NCBI GenBank assembly: GCA_016705065.1
Contig: JADIYY010000002.1
Span: forward strand, 248,001 to 312,000
Length of the DNA: 64,000 nucleotides
Direction of reading: 5' to 3'
From: Candidatus Aalborgiella aggregata
GTDB taxonomy: Bacteria; Pseudomonadota; Gammaproteobacteria; Burkholderiales; Burkholderiaceae_C
In this document: positions 9,397 to 17,034 of the stretch, one piece after another
How positions within the stretch are numbered: the first letter of the stretch is position 1
Layout: each line of letters opens with the position of its first letter
Notes under the pieces: model-generated
What the model saw: only the letters and a program-made list of their open reading frames with translations
Database searches by the model: none
Told to the model about the DNA's origin: nothing
Made by a program: the position numbers and the translations under genes

Positions 9397-10451
9397 TTAT
9401 TGAGGCACTAACTCAACACGTCTGTTTTTGGCACGCCCTTCTTCATTGGCATTTGAGGCAACTGGTGCCAAATCTGCTACACCAAATGCGGACAATCGAT
9501 TGCTGGTAATTCCGTACTGCGATGCAAGCGCTGCATTCACCGATTCGGCACGTCGTTTTGAAAGTCCAATGTTGCTATCTAAGTTGCCTTGGTTATCGGT
9601 ATGCCCCACAACCCTGAGTTTCAAATTAGGTTCAGCTTTCAATAATTTGGCAATTTCTTCCAGCGCAGGTTTGGACTCGGGCTTGAGGTCCGCTTTTGCC
9701 GTATCAAACAAAATGCCATACAAGGCGATACGGCCTGTTGCGTTGATGGCTTTTGACATTTCTGATGCGCTGACCGTGATCATGTTTTGCTTCATTGCAG
9801 CCACATCCACAATATCCAGAGCAGCATACACACCACGTTGGGCTTTGAAGGTTTTGTTATCGTTATCCCATTGCACTGTTGTCAGTTGCAGATAAGTCGC
9901 TTGACCATCTTTATCGCGCTTGGCTGTCAATGTGTGCAAGTTTTTTACCGCTGCGCCATACATCACAAATTCGCTACGGGATGTTGACAATTTGGTTCCA
10001 CCAAACCCATAACCGGTCAAGAACCCATTCCAGCGACCTGCTTGCTTGTCTTTGCTTGAGTCGTACAAAATTGTAAAACCTTGCGATGGCAATTCATTGA
10101 CATAGTTTCTGAATACCTCGAGACTGGTCGTTTCACCTGGCGCTTCATACCAAATACGCGTACGCGCTCCTCAGCCACAACAGGCGCAGACACAAACTCG
10201 CGTTGCCGGTTCACAGTATTGAACCGGGCGAAAGTTGAGGTCTGAAATTCAACCGAGTCAAAACGCTTGGTGTCGTACAACACAATGGACGAATTGGCAA
10301 AGCGCTTGATATAGGGGTGATCTTTAGCGCCAGCTAAATCAGATTCGGCAGCTTGCGCGTTTGCGTTTGTAGCAACGCAAAGCATAGCTAATAATAAACC
10401 AAGCCATTTCATTAGAAAACGACCAGCACATGAAAAATTCTGTAGTTTCAT
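9397..10451 (-). pseudogene. OmpA-family outer-membrane protein, frameshifted
   Basis: Reading starts at ATG 10451 (GGAG seven bases upstream) with a signal peptide (LLLAMLCVATNANAQA). It stays in frame to about 10169, then continues one base out of frame to the stop at 9397. Adding one G to the short run at 10168-10171 restores a continuous protein of about 350 aa. Its N-terminal domain of unknown role reads ...VVAEGARTRIWYEAPGE.... The C-terminal OmpA/MotB-like peptidoglycan-binding domain shows YGILFDTAKADLKPES, VVGHTDNQG and LSKRRAESV. Either a sequencing error or a fresh mutation explains the break; both halves look otherwise intact. No operon partner is evident. Confidence 0.8.
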
Positions 10452-10560
10452 ATCTAACTCCGTATGGAAGTTGTTGAGAATGAATCTATTCTGACAGTTG
10501 TGCAGTCCATTGACCAGTACCTTTGGGTATAGATTCCGCTATACCAAATGCCATCACAAG

Positions 10561-10805
10561 CTACTTGCGCGCTGGTGGCACATCGGTACATGAACCATGC
10601 GCCACTTCTGCCGCCATGCCAATCGACTCACCAAGAGTTGGATGCGGGTGAATGGTTTTGCCGATGTCGATGGCGTCTGCACCCATTTCGATAGCCAGGG
10701 CGATTTCACCAATCATGTCGCCTGCGTGGGTGCCAACCATGCCGCCGCCTAATATCTAGCCGTGATCATGGGCTTCGGGGCTGTAGTCAAACAGCAACTT
10801 AGCAC
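10561..10805 (-). pseudogene. 3' remnant of a second lpd (dihydrolipoamide dehydrogenase) copy
   Basis: This stretch translates to the last ~80 residues of dihydrolipoamide dehydrogenase: KLLFDYSPEAHDHG, stop, ILGGGMVGTHAGDMIG ... HPHPTLGESIGMAAE ... PPARK. It differs from the intact lpd at 13147-15003 at 8 of 79 codons by my count, including an in-frame TAG at 10756-10758 where the intact gene has Lys. Many silent differences show the copies are not recent duplicates. Homology begins directly after the stop of the glycosyltransferase gene, so the two AT-rich genes lie between this remnant and the complete lpd. Confidence 0.85.
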
Positions 10806-11759
10806 TTACGGGATCTCAGATAATCCAGTTTTTTTTCGCGCATTCGAAATAAATTTTCCTTTGCCACCCCATCTTATGAACATATTTAAGGAGTTCGGAT
10901 GTATAGATAGTTTTTCGAGCAACTTATAAAACGGATAAGCTCCTGCTCTTAAAAGGTGGCGTAGGGGTTTTTGGTAAAGTAGGACGTGGCATAGATTAGA
11001 AGAAAAAATTGCTGACTGCTCCAGCAATTTTATTTTAATTATGGGATCATTTAATTGATTAATAAAATACTCATGCTCATAACTACTTTTTTGTAAGTAA
11101 GAATTTTTTCTTTCAGCGCTGTAAATTATTAATACTCCAGTGTATTCAGGAAAATGGAATTTAAGTCCTTTCTTCCAGGCTCTGAATAGCCATTCTTGCG
11201 AAGGCGGGACGTAAAGAGAATTTTCTGTTTTCCACTCTCCAACTTTATATAAAGAAGCTTTTCGAAGAAACCACAAAGAGGCAACTGAGTTCTCGAATGG
11301 CGAATATCTTCCATTTGGATGCACCCCTACTATTACTGCTTTAAATTTGTCGAAATTCAAGTCTTCAGACGCTCCCGGCAGTACCTGCACCCCTGGAACA
11401 CATATTACTTCAGCATCATCATTGTTTTCCATATGTGCTACACACAACGAAAGATGATCAGCAAAGTACATATCATCCTGATTTAGAAAAGAAATGTATT
11501 TACCCTTTGCCAAAGAAACTCCCACATTATTTGGCTTGGCTTGTTGACCACTATTTTCCTTTAGATTTATGAAGCTGATACGCTTATCTTCGAAATTTGC
11601 AATACAACTTTCAGTATCATCAGTACAACAGTCCCCAATTATGATCAATTCCCAATTGTTGTATGTTGAATTGAGAACGCTTTTAATTGCATACTTTAAA
11701 AGATGACTGCAATTATAAGTAGCAATAATAATTGATATAAGAGGGTTGTTTGGAGTCAT
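10806..11759 (-). CDS. Family 2 glycosyltransferase
   Basis: Cytoplasmic GT-A fold sugar transferase, 317 residues. The N-terminus PLISIIIATYNC leads into the nucleotide-binding Rossmann half; TDDTES and the metal-binding acidic motif FLNQDDMYF (about residue 95) are present. The C-terminal third is basic and weakly hydrophobic, lacking a clear membrane span. Donor and acceptor cannot be deduced; surface polysaccharide or lipid-linked glycan is the usual role. It starts six bases after the FAD oxidoreductase, forming a two-gene unit. Codon choice is strongly AT-rich (AAA, ATA, TTA), unlike every neighbour, pointing to horizontal acquisition. Confidence 0.85.
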   Translation of the reverse strand: MTPNNPLISIIIATYNCSHLLKYAIKSVLNSTYNNWELIIIGDCCTDDTESCIANFEDKRISFINLKENSGQQAKPNNVGVSLAKGKYISFLNQDDMYFADHLSLCVAHMENNDDAEVICVPGVQVLPGASEDLNFDKFKAVIVGVHPNGRYSPFENSVASLWFLRKASLYKVGEWKTENSLYVPPSQEWLFRAWKKGLKFHFPEYTGVLIIYSAERKNSYLQKSSYEHEYFINQLNDPIIKIKLLEQSAIFSSNLCHVLLYQKPLRHLLRAGAYPFYKLLEKLSIHPNSLNMFIRWGGKGKFISNARKKTGLSEIP

Positions 11760-11765
11760 ATACTT

Positions 11766-12989
11766 TTATGATAACCCCTCAATCCTGTCTGCTATTTTTA
11801 CAGCCCAATAAGGGATAAGTGTATATTTTCCTGTATGAAGAGAGTGATAATTACCGTACGATCTAATTCCTACTTCAGAGCGGGTATGCAGTTTGCTATC
11901 GTGCTTATCGACATCAGTATTACCAAGCGCATAAATAACTCCTCCAACTGGACTAACATTGTTTGGGTTAAACGCAATGTTCCCCAAGGCGGGCACACGC
12001 TTAGTTAGCTCTTTGAAGCTGCTGTTAAATATATTGTGCCTCTCAGTATCGCTAAACATGCTGTCCCATTCCGGAGGCCGACACTCTTCTGACCATCCTG
12101 CTCTTCCTATAGGGTACCAGGAAATGAATGCGCCTTTATCTTTGAAGTTTACTGTATCACCAAACGGGCCCTGAACCATGGTACATGAAGGCAGATTATC
12201 TGGCGCTATGGGAATAAGTATTTTGTTACCATATTTATATCTATACGACCATGCTTTTGGCAGTTCCACACCCATTGATTTATCGATTTCTAATAACCCA
12301 TTCCAAGTAGCATTGATTACAATCGGGTACTTCTCTTCTATTTGTACTCCATTTGAATTTCCTTTTATGATTAACCCTGATCCACTTCGTTCGACCGACA
12401 TTACTCTAGTATTTAATATCAAGTTAATTGAAGGGTTTGCGTAAAGTGCCTCGGTTAATTGATTGGCAATAGCCCTAGTTTCAACCGCATACTCCGACGT
12501 AGAAAATACAGCTTCAATAAATTCGGAATTCACAATTTTGTCAGCCTCTTTCTTCGTAAGAAGATTGGCTTCAATCGAATCAAAAAGGTCAAGGTAGCTT
12601 TTCTTGTATTCTGCTTTATAGGTATTAAAAATCTTAATACATTCATGGTAATGCGAAGCAAGTTCAGTGGGACTCATCAACGATCCTCGGTGAACACAAT
12701 AATTGAAAGGTGTTGATATCACATCTTCAGGCTTAATATCAATCCATCTTTTTAAATTTGAAATGAAATGCAAAGCTCCGAGAATCATTTGCTTAGCTGT
12801 ATGTAAATCACGATCCATTGCGTAAATAAATCCCACATGGATCTTGCCTTCGTTTACATAGCTGGCTTTTCGAATTGGAATTGGACCCTCCTCATAAAGA
12901 TCAACACTATAGCCTCGTTGAGACAATTCCAAAGCAGCACATGCTCCGGCACCACCAGCGCCAAGGATTGAAATCTTTTTCTTTTCCAT
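11766..12989 (-). CDS. FAD-dependent oxidoreductase (DAO superfamily)
   Basis: Flavoprotein of 407 residues. The dinucleotide-binding motif GAGGAGACAALELSQRG sits at residues ~10-26, followed by the acidic strand end VDLYEEG. Further conserved-looking blocks are AVETRAIANQLTEAL and VINATWNG, the latter typical of the DAO-type second FAD contact. No signal peptide or membrane span is visible. The substrate is unknown; in this superfamily it would be an amine, amino acid or polyol. It is co-transcribed with the downstream glycosyltransferase, and the pair shares AT-rich codon use, so the oxidation may concern a glycan building block (inference). Confidence 0.75.
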   Translation of the reverse strand: MEKKKISILGAGGAGACAALELSQRGYSVDLYEEGPIPIRKASYVNEGKIHVGFIYAMDRDLHTAKQMILGALHFISNLKRWIDIKPEDVISTPFNYCVHRGSLMSPTELASHYHECIKIFNTYKAEYKKSYLDLFDSIEANLLTKKEADKIVNSEFIEAVFSTSEYAVETRAIANQLTEALYANPSINLILNTRVMSVERSGSGLIIKGNSNGVQIEEKYPIVINATWNGLLEIDKSMGVELPKAWSYRYKYGNKILIPIAPDNLPSCTMVQGPFGDTVNFKDKGAFISWYPIGRAGWSEECRPPEWDSMFSDTERHNIFNSSFKELTKRVPALGNIAFNPNNVSPVGGVIYALGNTDVDKHDSKLHTRSEVGIRSYGNYHSLHTGKYTLIPYWAVKIADRIEGLS

Positions 12990-13029
12990 TTTTAGTATCT
13001 CTTAATTTTATTGATGCTAATATTAGTTC

Positions 13030-13084
13030 GGTTCGTATGTAACGTTACGTTGAATCCAATGCTTTTGCAGCGATTGTACGAACC
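13030..13084. repeat. Long-spaced inverted repeat at the edge of the AT-rich island
   Basis: GGTTCGTA (13030-13037) and TACGAACC (13077-13084) are perfect inverted repeats separated by 39 bases, with a further dyad TAACGTTA inside the spacer. They lie where the AT-rich two-gene insert ends and lpd-linked sequence begins. They could be a hairpin in the lpd 3' region or a scar of the insertion; the sequence alone does not decide. Confidence 0.35.
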
Positions 13085-13094
13085 CGCAAAGCAT

Positions 13095-13124
13095 AAAGCC
13101 CTATCCGCTTCCGGATAAGGCTTT
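13095..13124 (-). terminator. Hairpin downstream of lpd, likely terminator
   Basis: AAAGCC...TATCCG-CTTC-CGGATA...GGCTTT forms a 12-pair stem with one internal mismatch and a four-base loop, 23 bases after the lpd stop on the minus strand. There is no long U-tract (ATGCTTTG follows), so termination efficiency is uncertain. Confidence 0.5.
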
Positions 13125-13146
13125 GTGAGATTATCCCAGAGACGAT

Positions 13147-15003
13147 TTATTTCTTAACGGGTGGCAAATCCGTGCAAGACCCATGCGCAACTTCTGCAGC
13201 CATACCAATCGACTCACCCAACGTCGGATGCGGATGGATGGTTTTGCCCATATCTACGGCGTCTGCACCCATCTCGATCGCCAAGGCGATTTCTCCAATC
13301 ATGTCGCCCGCATGAGTACCAACCATACCGCCGCCTAGTATTTTTCCATGGCCGTGTGCTTCTGGACTGTCATCAAACAGCAGTTTGGTGACTCCTTCGT
13401 CGCGGCCATTGGCAATCGCGCGGCCTGAGGCTGTCCAAGGGAACAAGCCTTTTTTGACCTTGATGCCTCTGGCTTTGGCTTCGTCTTCGGTCAATCCGAC
13501 CCATGCCACTTCAGGGTCGGTATAGGCGACGCTTGGTATCACGCGCGCATTGAATGCTGCCGCTGCCAATTCTTTGTTGCCTTGCAATTCACCAGCAATG
13601 ACTTCAGCCGCCACATGCGCTTCGTGCACGGCTTTGTGCGCCAACATGGGCTGACCGACGATGTCACCAATGGCAAAAATATGGGGCACATTGGTGCGCA
13701 TTTGGATGTTGACTGGAATGAAGCCGCGGTCTGTGACATCGACGCCCGCTTTGTCAGCCGCAATTTTCTTGCCATTGGGTGTGCGGCCAACGGCTTGCAA
13801 AACCAAATCATAGGTTTGCGGCGCGGGTGCTGCTACGCCCTCTTCAGCCGAGGCAAATGTGACTTCTATGCCAGCGGGCGTGGCTTTTGCACCCACTGTT
13901 TTTGTTTTCAGCATGATGTTGTCAAAGCGTTTGGCATTCATCTTCTGCCAGATTTTGACCAAGTCACGGTCAGCGCCTTGCATCAAGCCGTCCATCATTT
14001 CAACCACGTCCAAGCGCGCGCCCAAGGTGCTGTAAACGGTGCCCATTTCCAAACCGATGATGCCGCCGCCCAATATCAACATGCGTTTAGGTACTCCTTT
14101 GAGCGCCAATGCGCCTGTGGAATCAACCACACGTGGATCATCCGGCATGAATGGCAAACGCACCGCTTGACTGCCAGCGGCGATGATGGCGTTTTTGAAT
14201 GTGATGACTTTTTTACTGCCTGTTTTATCCTGCGCAGTGCCAGTGGTTTCTTCAATTTCAACATGGTTGCTGCTGATGAACGAACCATACCCACGCACCA
14301 ATGTCACTTTGCGCATTTTCGCCATTGCCGCCAAACCACCTGTGAGCTTGCCAATGACTTTTTCTTTGTGACCACGCAGCTTGTCTACATTGACAGCAGG
14401 TTTGCCAAAATCTACACCCAAGTCGCCCAAATGCGCCACTTCATCCATCACCGCTGCCACGTGCAACAGTGCTTTGGATGGTATGCAACCCACGTTCAAA
14501 CACACACCCCCCAAGGTGGCGTAGCGCTCAACGATGACCACTTTCAAACCTAAATCGGCCGCACGGAATGCCGCCGAATAGCCGCCAGGGCCACCACCTA
14601 GAACCAGTACGTCACAATCCATGTCAACTGTACCTGTGTAGCTAGATGCTATGCTATTAATAGCAGTATTGGCAATATTTGTGCTGGCTACAGGCTGATT
14701 TAATACATTATTTGTAGCCACAGAAGGCGCTGCAGGTGCTGTAGCGGCTTCAGATGCCACTGCACCTGAAACTTCCAATGTCACGATAGCGCTGCCTTCT
14801 TTGACCTTGTCACCCAGCTTCACCAACAAAGCAGTTACCACGCCGGCATGGCTGGAAGGAATTTCCATAGACGCTTTGTCGGATTCGACTGTGAGCAAAC
14901 TTTGGTCAACTTTGATGGTGTCACCCACTTTGACCATTAACTCGATGACTGCCACGTCTGCAAAATCGCCAATATCTGGAACTTTAATGTCTAGGGTTGC
15001 CAT
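13147..15003 (-). CDS. lpdA: Dihydrolipoamide dehydrogenase (E3) with N-terminal lipoyl domain
   Basis: E3 of the pyruvate dehydrogenase complex: re-oxidises dihydrolipoyl groups on E2 using FAD and NAD+. At 618 residues it is longer than the common ~475 because residues 1-80 form a lipoyl domain (lipoylation Lys43 in VESDKASMEIP), as in other betaproteobacterial PDH E3s. After a flexible linker the FAD motif (VLGGGPGGYSAAFRA), redox disulfide (GGVCLNVGCIPSK), NAD motif (ILGGGIIGLEMG) and C-terminal HPHPTLGES with the catalytic His/Glu follow. The linker contains an in-frame copy of the dispersed ~60-bp element (about residues 101-119). Last gene of the aceE-aceF-lpd unit. Confidence 0.95.
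   Translation of the reverse strand: MATLDIKVPDIGDFADVAVIELMVKVGDTIKVDQSLLTVESDKASMEIPSSHAGVVTALLVKLGDKVKEGSAIVTLEVSGAVASEAATAPAAPSVATNNVLNQPVASTNIANTAINSIASSYTGTVDMDCDVLVLGGGPGGYSAAFRAADLGLKVVIVERYATLGGVCLNVGCIPSKALLHVAAVMDEVAHLGDLGVDFGKPAVNVDKLRGHKEKVIGKLTGGLAAMAKMRKVTLVRGYGSFISSNHVEIEETTGTAQDKTGSKKVITFKNAIIAAGSQAVRLPFMPDDPRVVDSTGALALKGVPKRMLILGGGIIGLEMGTVYSTLGARLDVVEMMDGLMQGADRDLVKIWQKMNAKRFDNIMLKTKTVGAKATPAGIEVTFASAEEGVAAPAPQTYDLVLQAVGRTPNGKKIAADKAGVDVTDRGFIPVNIQMRTNVPHIFAIGDIVGQPMLAHKAVHEAHVAAEVIAGELQGNKELAAAAFNARVIPSVAYTDPEVAWVGLTEDEAKARGIKVKKGLFPWTASGRAIANGRDEGVTKLLFDDSPEAHGHGKILGGGMVGTHAGDMIGEIALAIEMGADAVDMGKTIHPHPTLGESIGMAAEVAHGSCTDLPPVKK
14647..14702 (-). repeat. In-frame copy of the ~60-bp dispersed element inside lpd
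   Basis: On the coding strand this reads AAATCAGCCTGTAG, then ...AATATTGCCAATACTGC, then TATTAATAGCATAGCA. It is collinear with the intergenic copies at 27597 and 63870. It encodes LNQPVASTNIANTAINSIAS, closely matching the peptide from the same-orientation copy in the enoyl-CoA hydratase gene at 38953. It falls in the linker between lipoyl domain and E3 core. The TAA/TAG after GCC found in intergenic copies is AAT here. Confidence 0.75.
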
Positions 15004-15054
15004 AATTTTTTCTCGCTATATAACTGAATTTTTTGTTTGTTTTGATTCAGCTGT

Positions 15055-15636
15055 TTATTTCATTTTGATGCTGTACAAATCCATGGCGCCGCCAGAATTC
15101 TTATCAAACTCGCATCCTGCTTGTATGCCTGCTTGCGCAATTTCGCGAGCGGTTTTGGCTTTGTGGTAGGTGGCATGCATGGCACCCAAAGCAAAACCGC
15201 GTCCTGATCCTATGCCCCAAAATTCTTTGAACTCAAACACTTCGCGGTAGCTGTACAAACCGTAAATTCCTGTTTGATTTGCAATCACCACACTGAATTG
15301 ACTGGACTCATAGGGGTCGTTGTCTTCTTCTTTGGTTTGCAAAAAGTAGGTGTCTTTCAGCACCGGGTGCAGTTTCAAAAAGGTGTCAAATACCTCGTCC
15401 TTGCTGCCAAACTTTCGATCTGCTTTAGGCAATGCGTTAATCGCTTTGCGCAAGGCTGGAAAATGCGCAACAGTGCCTGCCATGCCAATGTAGGTTGGGC
15501 CTGTTGCGGTTTCGAACTTGAAAATTTTGGTGTTCGCTTCAAACCGATGGTTCAAGCGTGTATCACCAAATGTGACCAAGCTTTCGGCTGCAATGACGAT
15601 TTGCTTGTTCTTTTTAACGACGACAACTGTGGTCAT
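15055..15636 (-). CDS. 20S-proteasome/HslV-like Ntn hydrolase (probable BPH)
   Basis: Small Ntn-hydrolase fold protein, 193 residues. MTTVVVVKKNKQIVIAAESL aligns with the HslV/proteasome beta N-terminus, so removal of Met1 would expose Thr as nucleophile. The Lys position appears as NTKIF, and GMAGTVAHFPAL and GIGSGRGFALGAM match the core. Where HslV has Asp17 this protein has Glu. I infer it is the betaproteobacterial proteasome homologue (BPH), reported as a double-ring peptidase without a known unfoldase; no ATPase partner lies nearby. It sits between aceF (12 bases upstream) and lpd (about 50 bases downstream), inside the PDH operon. Substrates are unknown. Confidence 0.72.
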   Translation of the reverse strand: MTTVVVVKKNKQIVIAAESLVTFGDTRLNHRFEANTKIFKFETATGPTYIGMAGTVAHFPALRKAINALPKADRKFGSKDEVFDTFLKLHPVLKDTYFLQTKEEDNDPYESSQFSVVIANQTGIYGLYSYREVFEFKEFWGIGSGRGFALGAMHATYHKAKTAREIAQAGIQAGCEFDKNSGGAMDLYSIKMK

Positions 15637-15647
15637 GGGCCAATCCT

Positions 15648-17018
15648 TTAAAGCATGACTCGGCGGAAATCGGCGAGTACCTGACCCAAGTATGCGTTAA
15701 AGCGCGCAGCTGCAGCGCCGTCGATGACGCGGTGATCCCAACTGAGCGACAACGGTAACATCAAGCGTGGTTGGAAAGTTTTACCGTCCCATTTCGCTTC
15801 AATGTTGGATTTGCACACGCCCAATATCGCCACTTCAGGCGCATTGATGATGGGTGTGAAATAGCGTCCACCAATGCCTCCCAGTGAGCTGATGGAGAAG
15901 CAACCGCCTGTCATTTCTGCTGGGCTTAACTTGCCATCACGCGCTTTTTTTGCCAGCTCGCCCATTTCGGTCGAGATTTGCAAAATGCCTTTTTTGTCCG
16001 CGTCTTTGATGACAGGCACCATCAAACCATTGGGCGTATCCGCCGCAAAGCCAATGTGGTAATACTGTTTGTAGACCAAGCTCTCGCCATCCAAAGAAGA
16101 ATTAAATTCAGGGAATTTTTTCAGCGCCGCCACGCAGGCTTTGATGAGGAAAGCCAACATGGTGACTTTGACACCCGACTTTTCATTCTCTTTGTTCATC
16201 AAGACACGGAAGGCCTCCAGGTCAGTAATGTCAGCATCGTCATGGTTGGTGACGTGTGGAATGATGACCCAGTTGCGGTGCAAATTGGCACCACTGATTT
16301 TTTTGATGCGCCCCATTTCTTTGCGCTCAATCGGGCCAAACTTGGCAAAATCAACCTTAGGCCAAGCCAGTAAACCGAGTCCTCCTCCGTTTTCAGTGCC
16401 TTTTTGGCCTGTAGCAGCCGTATTCATTGCCTGAGATGCTATTGTATTGATAGCACCAGACATCACACCTTGGGTGAAGCGCTGCACGTCTTGATCTGTG
16501 ATGCGCCCTTTCAAACCTGTGCCTTTGACTTCGGCCAATGGCACACCCAATTCACGTGCGTATTTGCGCACAGACGGTGAGGCATGGGGTAAGTTCAGTG
16601 TGTTGGCTGTGGGCGCGTGTGCTGGGGCAGGCGCTGATGCAGAGCTGGCAGCAAGCACAGCAACTGCTGGCTCAGCTTGAACGCTTGCTGGTGCCGGTGT
16701 GCTTGCTGTAGGGGTTGGCGTGGCCACTGCTGCTGATGCTGCTGCAGGAGCAGTTGCAGCTGCAGGTGATGCTGCATCGCCTGCAACTTCCATGACCGCA
16801 ATCACATCGCCTACATTCACTTTATCGCCCAACTTCACTTTCAAGTCTTTGATCACGCCTGCACTGGATGAAGGAATCTCCATCGCTGCTTTGTCAGACT
16901 CCACCGTCATCAAGGATTGCTCCAGCTTGATGGTGTCACCAACTTTAACCAGCAGCTCAATCACCGCCACATCTTTGAAGTCGCCAATGTCTGGAACTTT
17001 TATGTCTATCAATGCCAT
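15648..17018 (-). CDS. aceF: Dihydrolipoyl acetyltransferase (E2) of pyruvate dehydrogenase
   Basis: Transfers the acetyl group from lipoyl-lysine to CoA and forms the PDH core. Domain order: one lipoyl domain (residues 1-80, Lys43 in VESDKAAMEIP); a long Ala/Pro/Thr linker; the peripheral-subunit-binding domain (ASPSVRKYARELGV, GLKGRITDQDV); an element-derived segment (about 188-206); then the catalytic domain, with the active-site motif SWDHRVIDGAAAARF near the C-terminus. I set the start at ATG 17016-17018 (MALIDIKVPDIGDF) with GGAG just upstream, not at the open-frame extension to 17126. It follows aceE by 16 bases. Confidence 0.95.
   Translation of the reverse strand: MALIDIKVPDIGDFKDVAVIELLVKVGDTIKLEQSLMTVESDKAAMEIPSSSAGVIKDLKVKLGDKVNVGDVIAVMEVAGDAASPAAATAPAAASAAVATPTPTASTPAPASVQAEPAVAVLAASSASAPAPAHAPTANTLNLPHASPSVRKYARELGVPLAEVKGTGLKGRITDQDVQRFTQGVMSGAINTIASQAMNTAATGQKGTENGGGLGLLAWPKVDFAKFGPIERKEMGRIKKISGANLHRNWVIIPHVTNHDDADITDLEAFRVLMNKENEKSGVKVTMLAFLIKACVAALKKFPEFNSSLDGESLVYKQYYHIGFAADTPNGLMVPVIKDADKKGILQISTEMGELAKKARDGKLSPAEMTGGCFSISSLGGIGGRYFTPIINAPEVAILGVCKSNIEAKWDGKTFQPRLMLPLSLSWDHRVIDGAAAARFNAYLGQVLADFRRVML
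16401..16455 (+). repeat. In-frame copy of the dispersed element inside aceF (antisense to the gene)
   Basis: On the plus strand this reads GGCCTGTAGCAGCCGTATTC, then ATTGCCTGAGATGCTATTG, then TATTGATAGCA, collinear with the intergenic copies. Read on the aceF strand it encodes GAINTIASQAMNTAATGQ, in the same frame as the copy in ygfZ (AVDTIEKIAPQAINTPDTGQ). It lies between the subunit-binding and catalytic domains of E2. Stop codons that intergenic copies carry in this frame are absent. Confidence 0.78.
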
Positions 17019-17034
17019 GTTTATCTCCAGAAAA

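Noticed and set aside
13582..14553. Long open frame (323 codons) antisense to lpd
   Set aside because: It lies fully inside lpd, has unlikely composition (many His, Cys, Phe) and no start signal; it is a shadow of the lpd coding frame.
16601..16801. Gln/Leu-rich open frame antisense or out of frame in the aceF linker
   Set aside because: A frame-shifted reading of the Ala/Pro-rich linker codons, not a gene.
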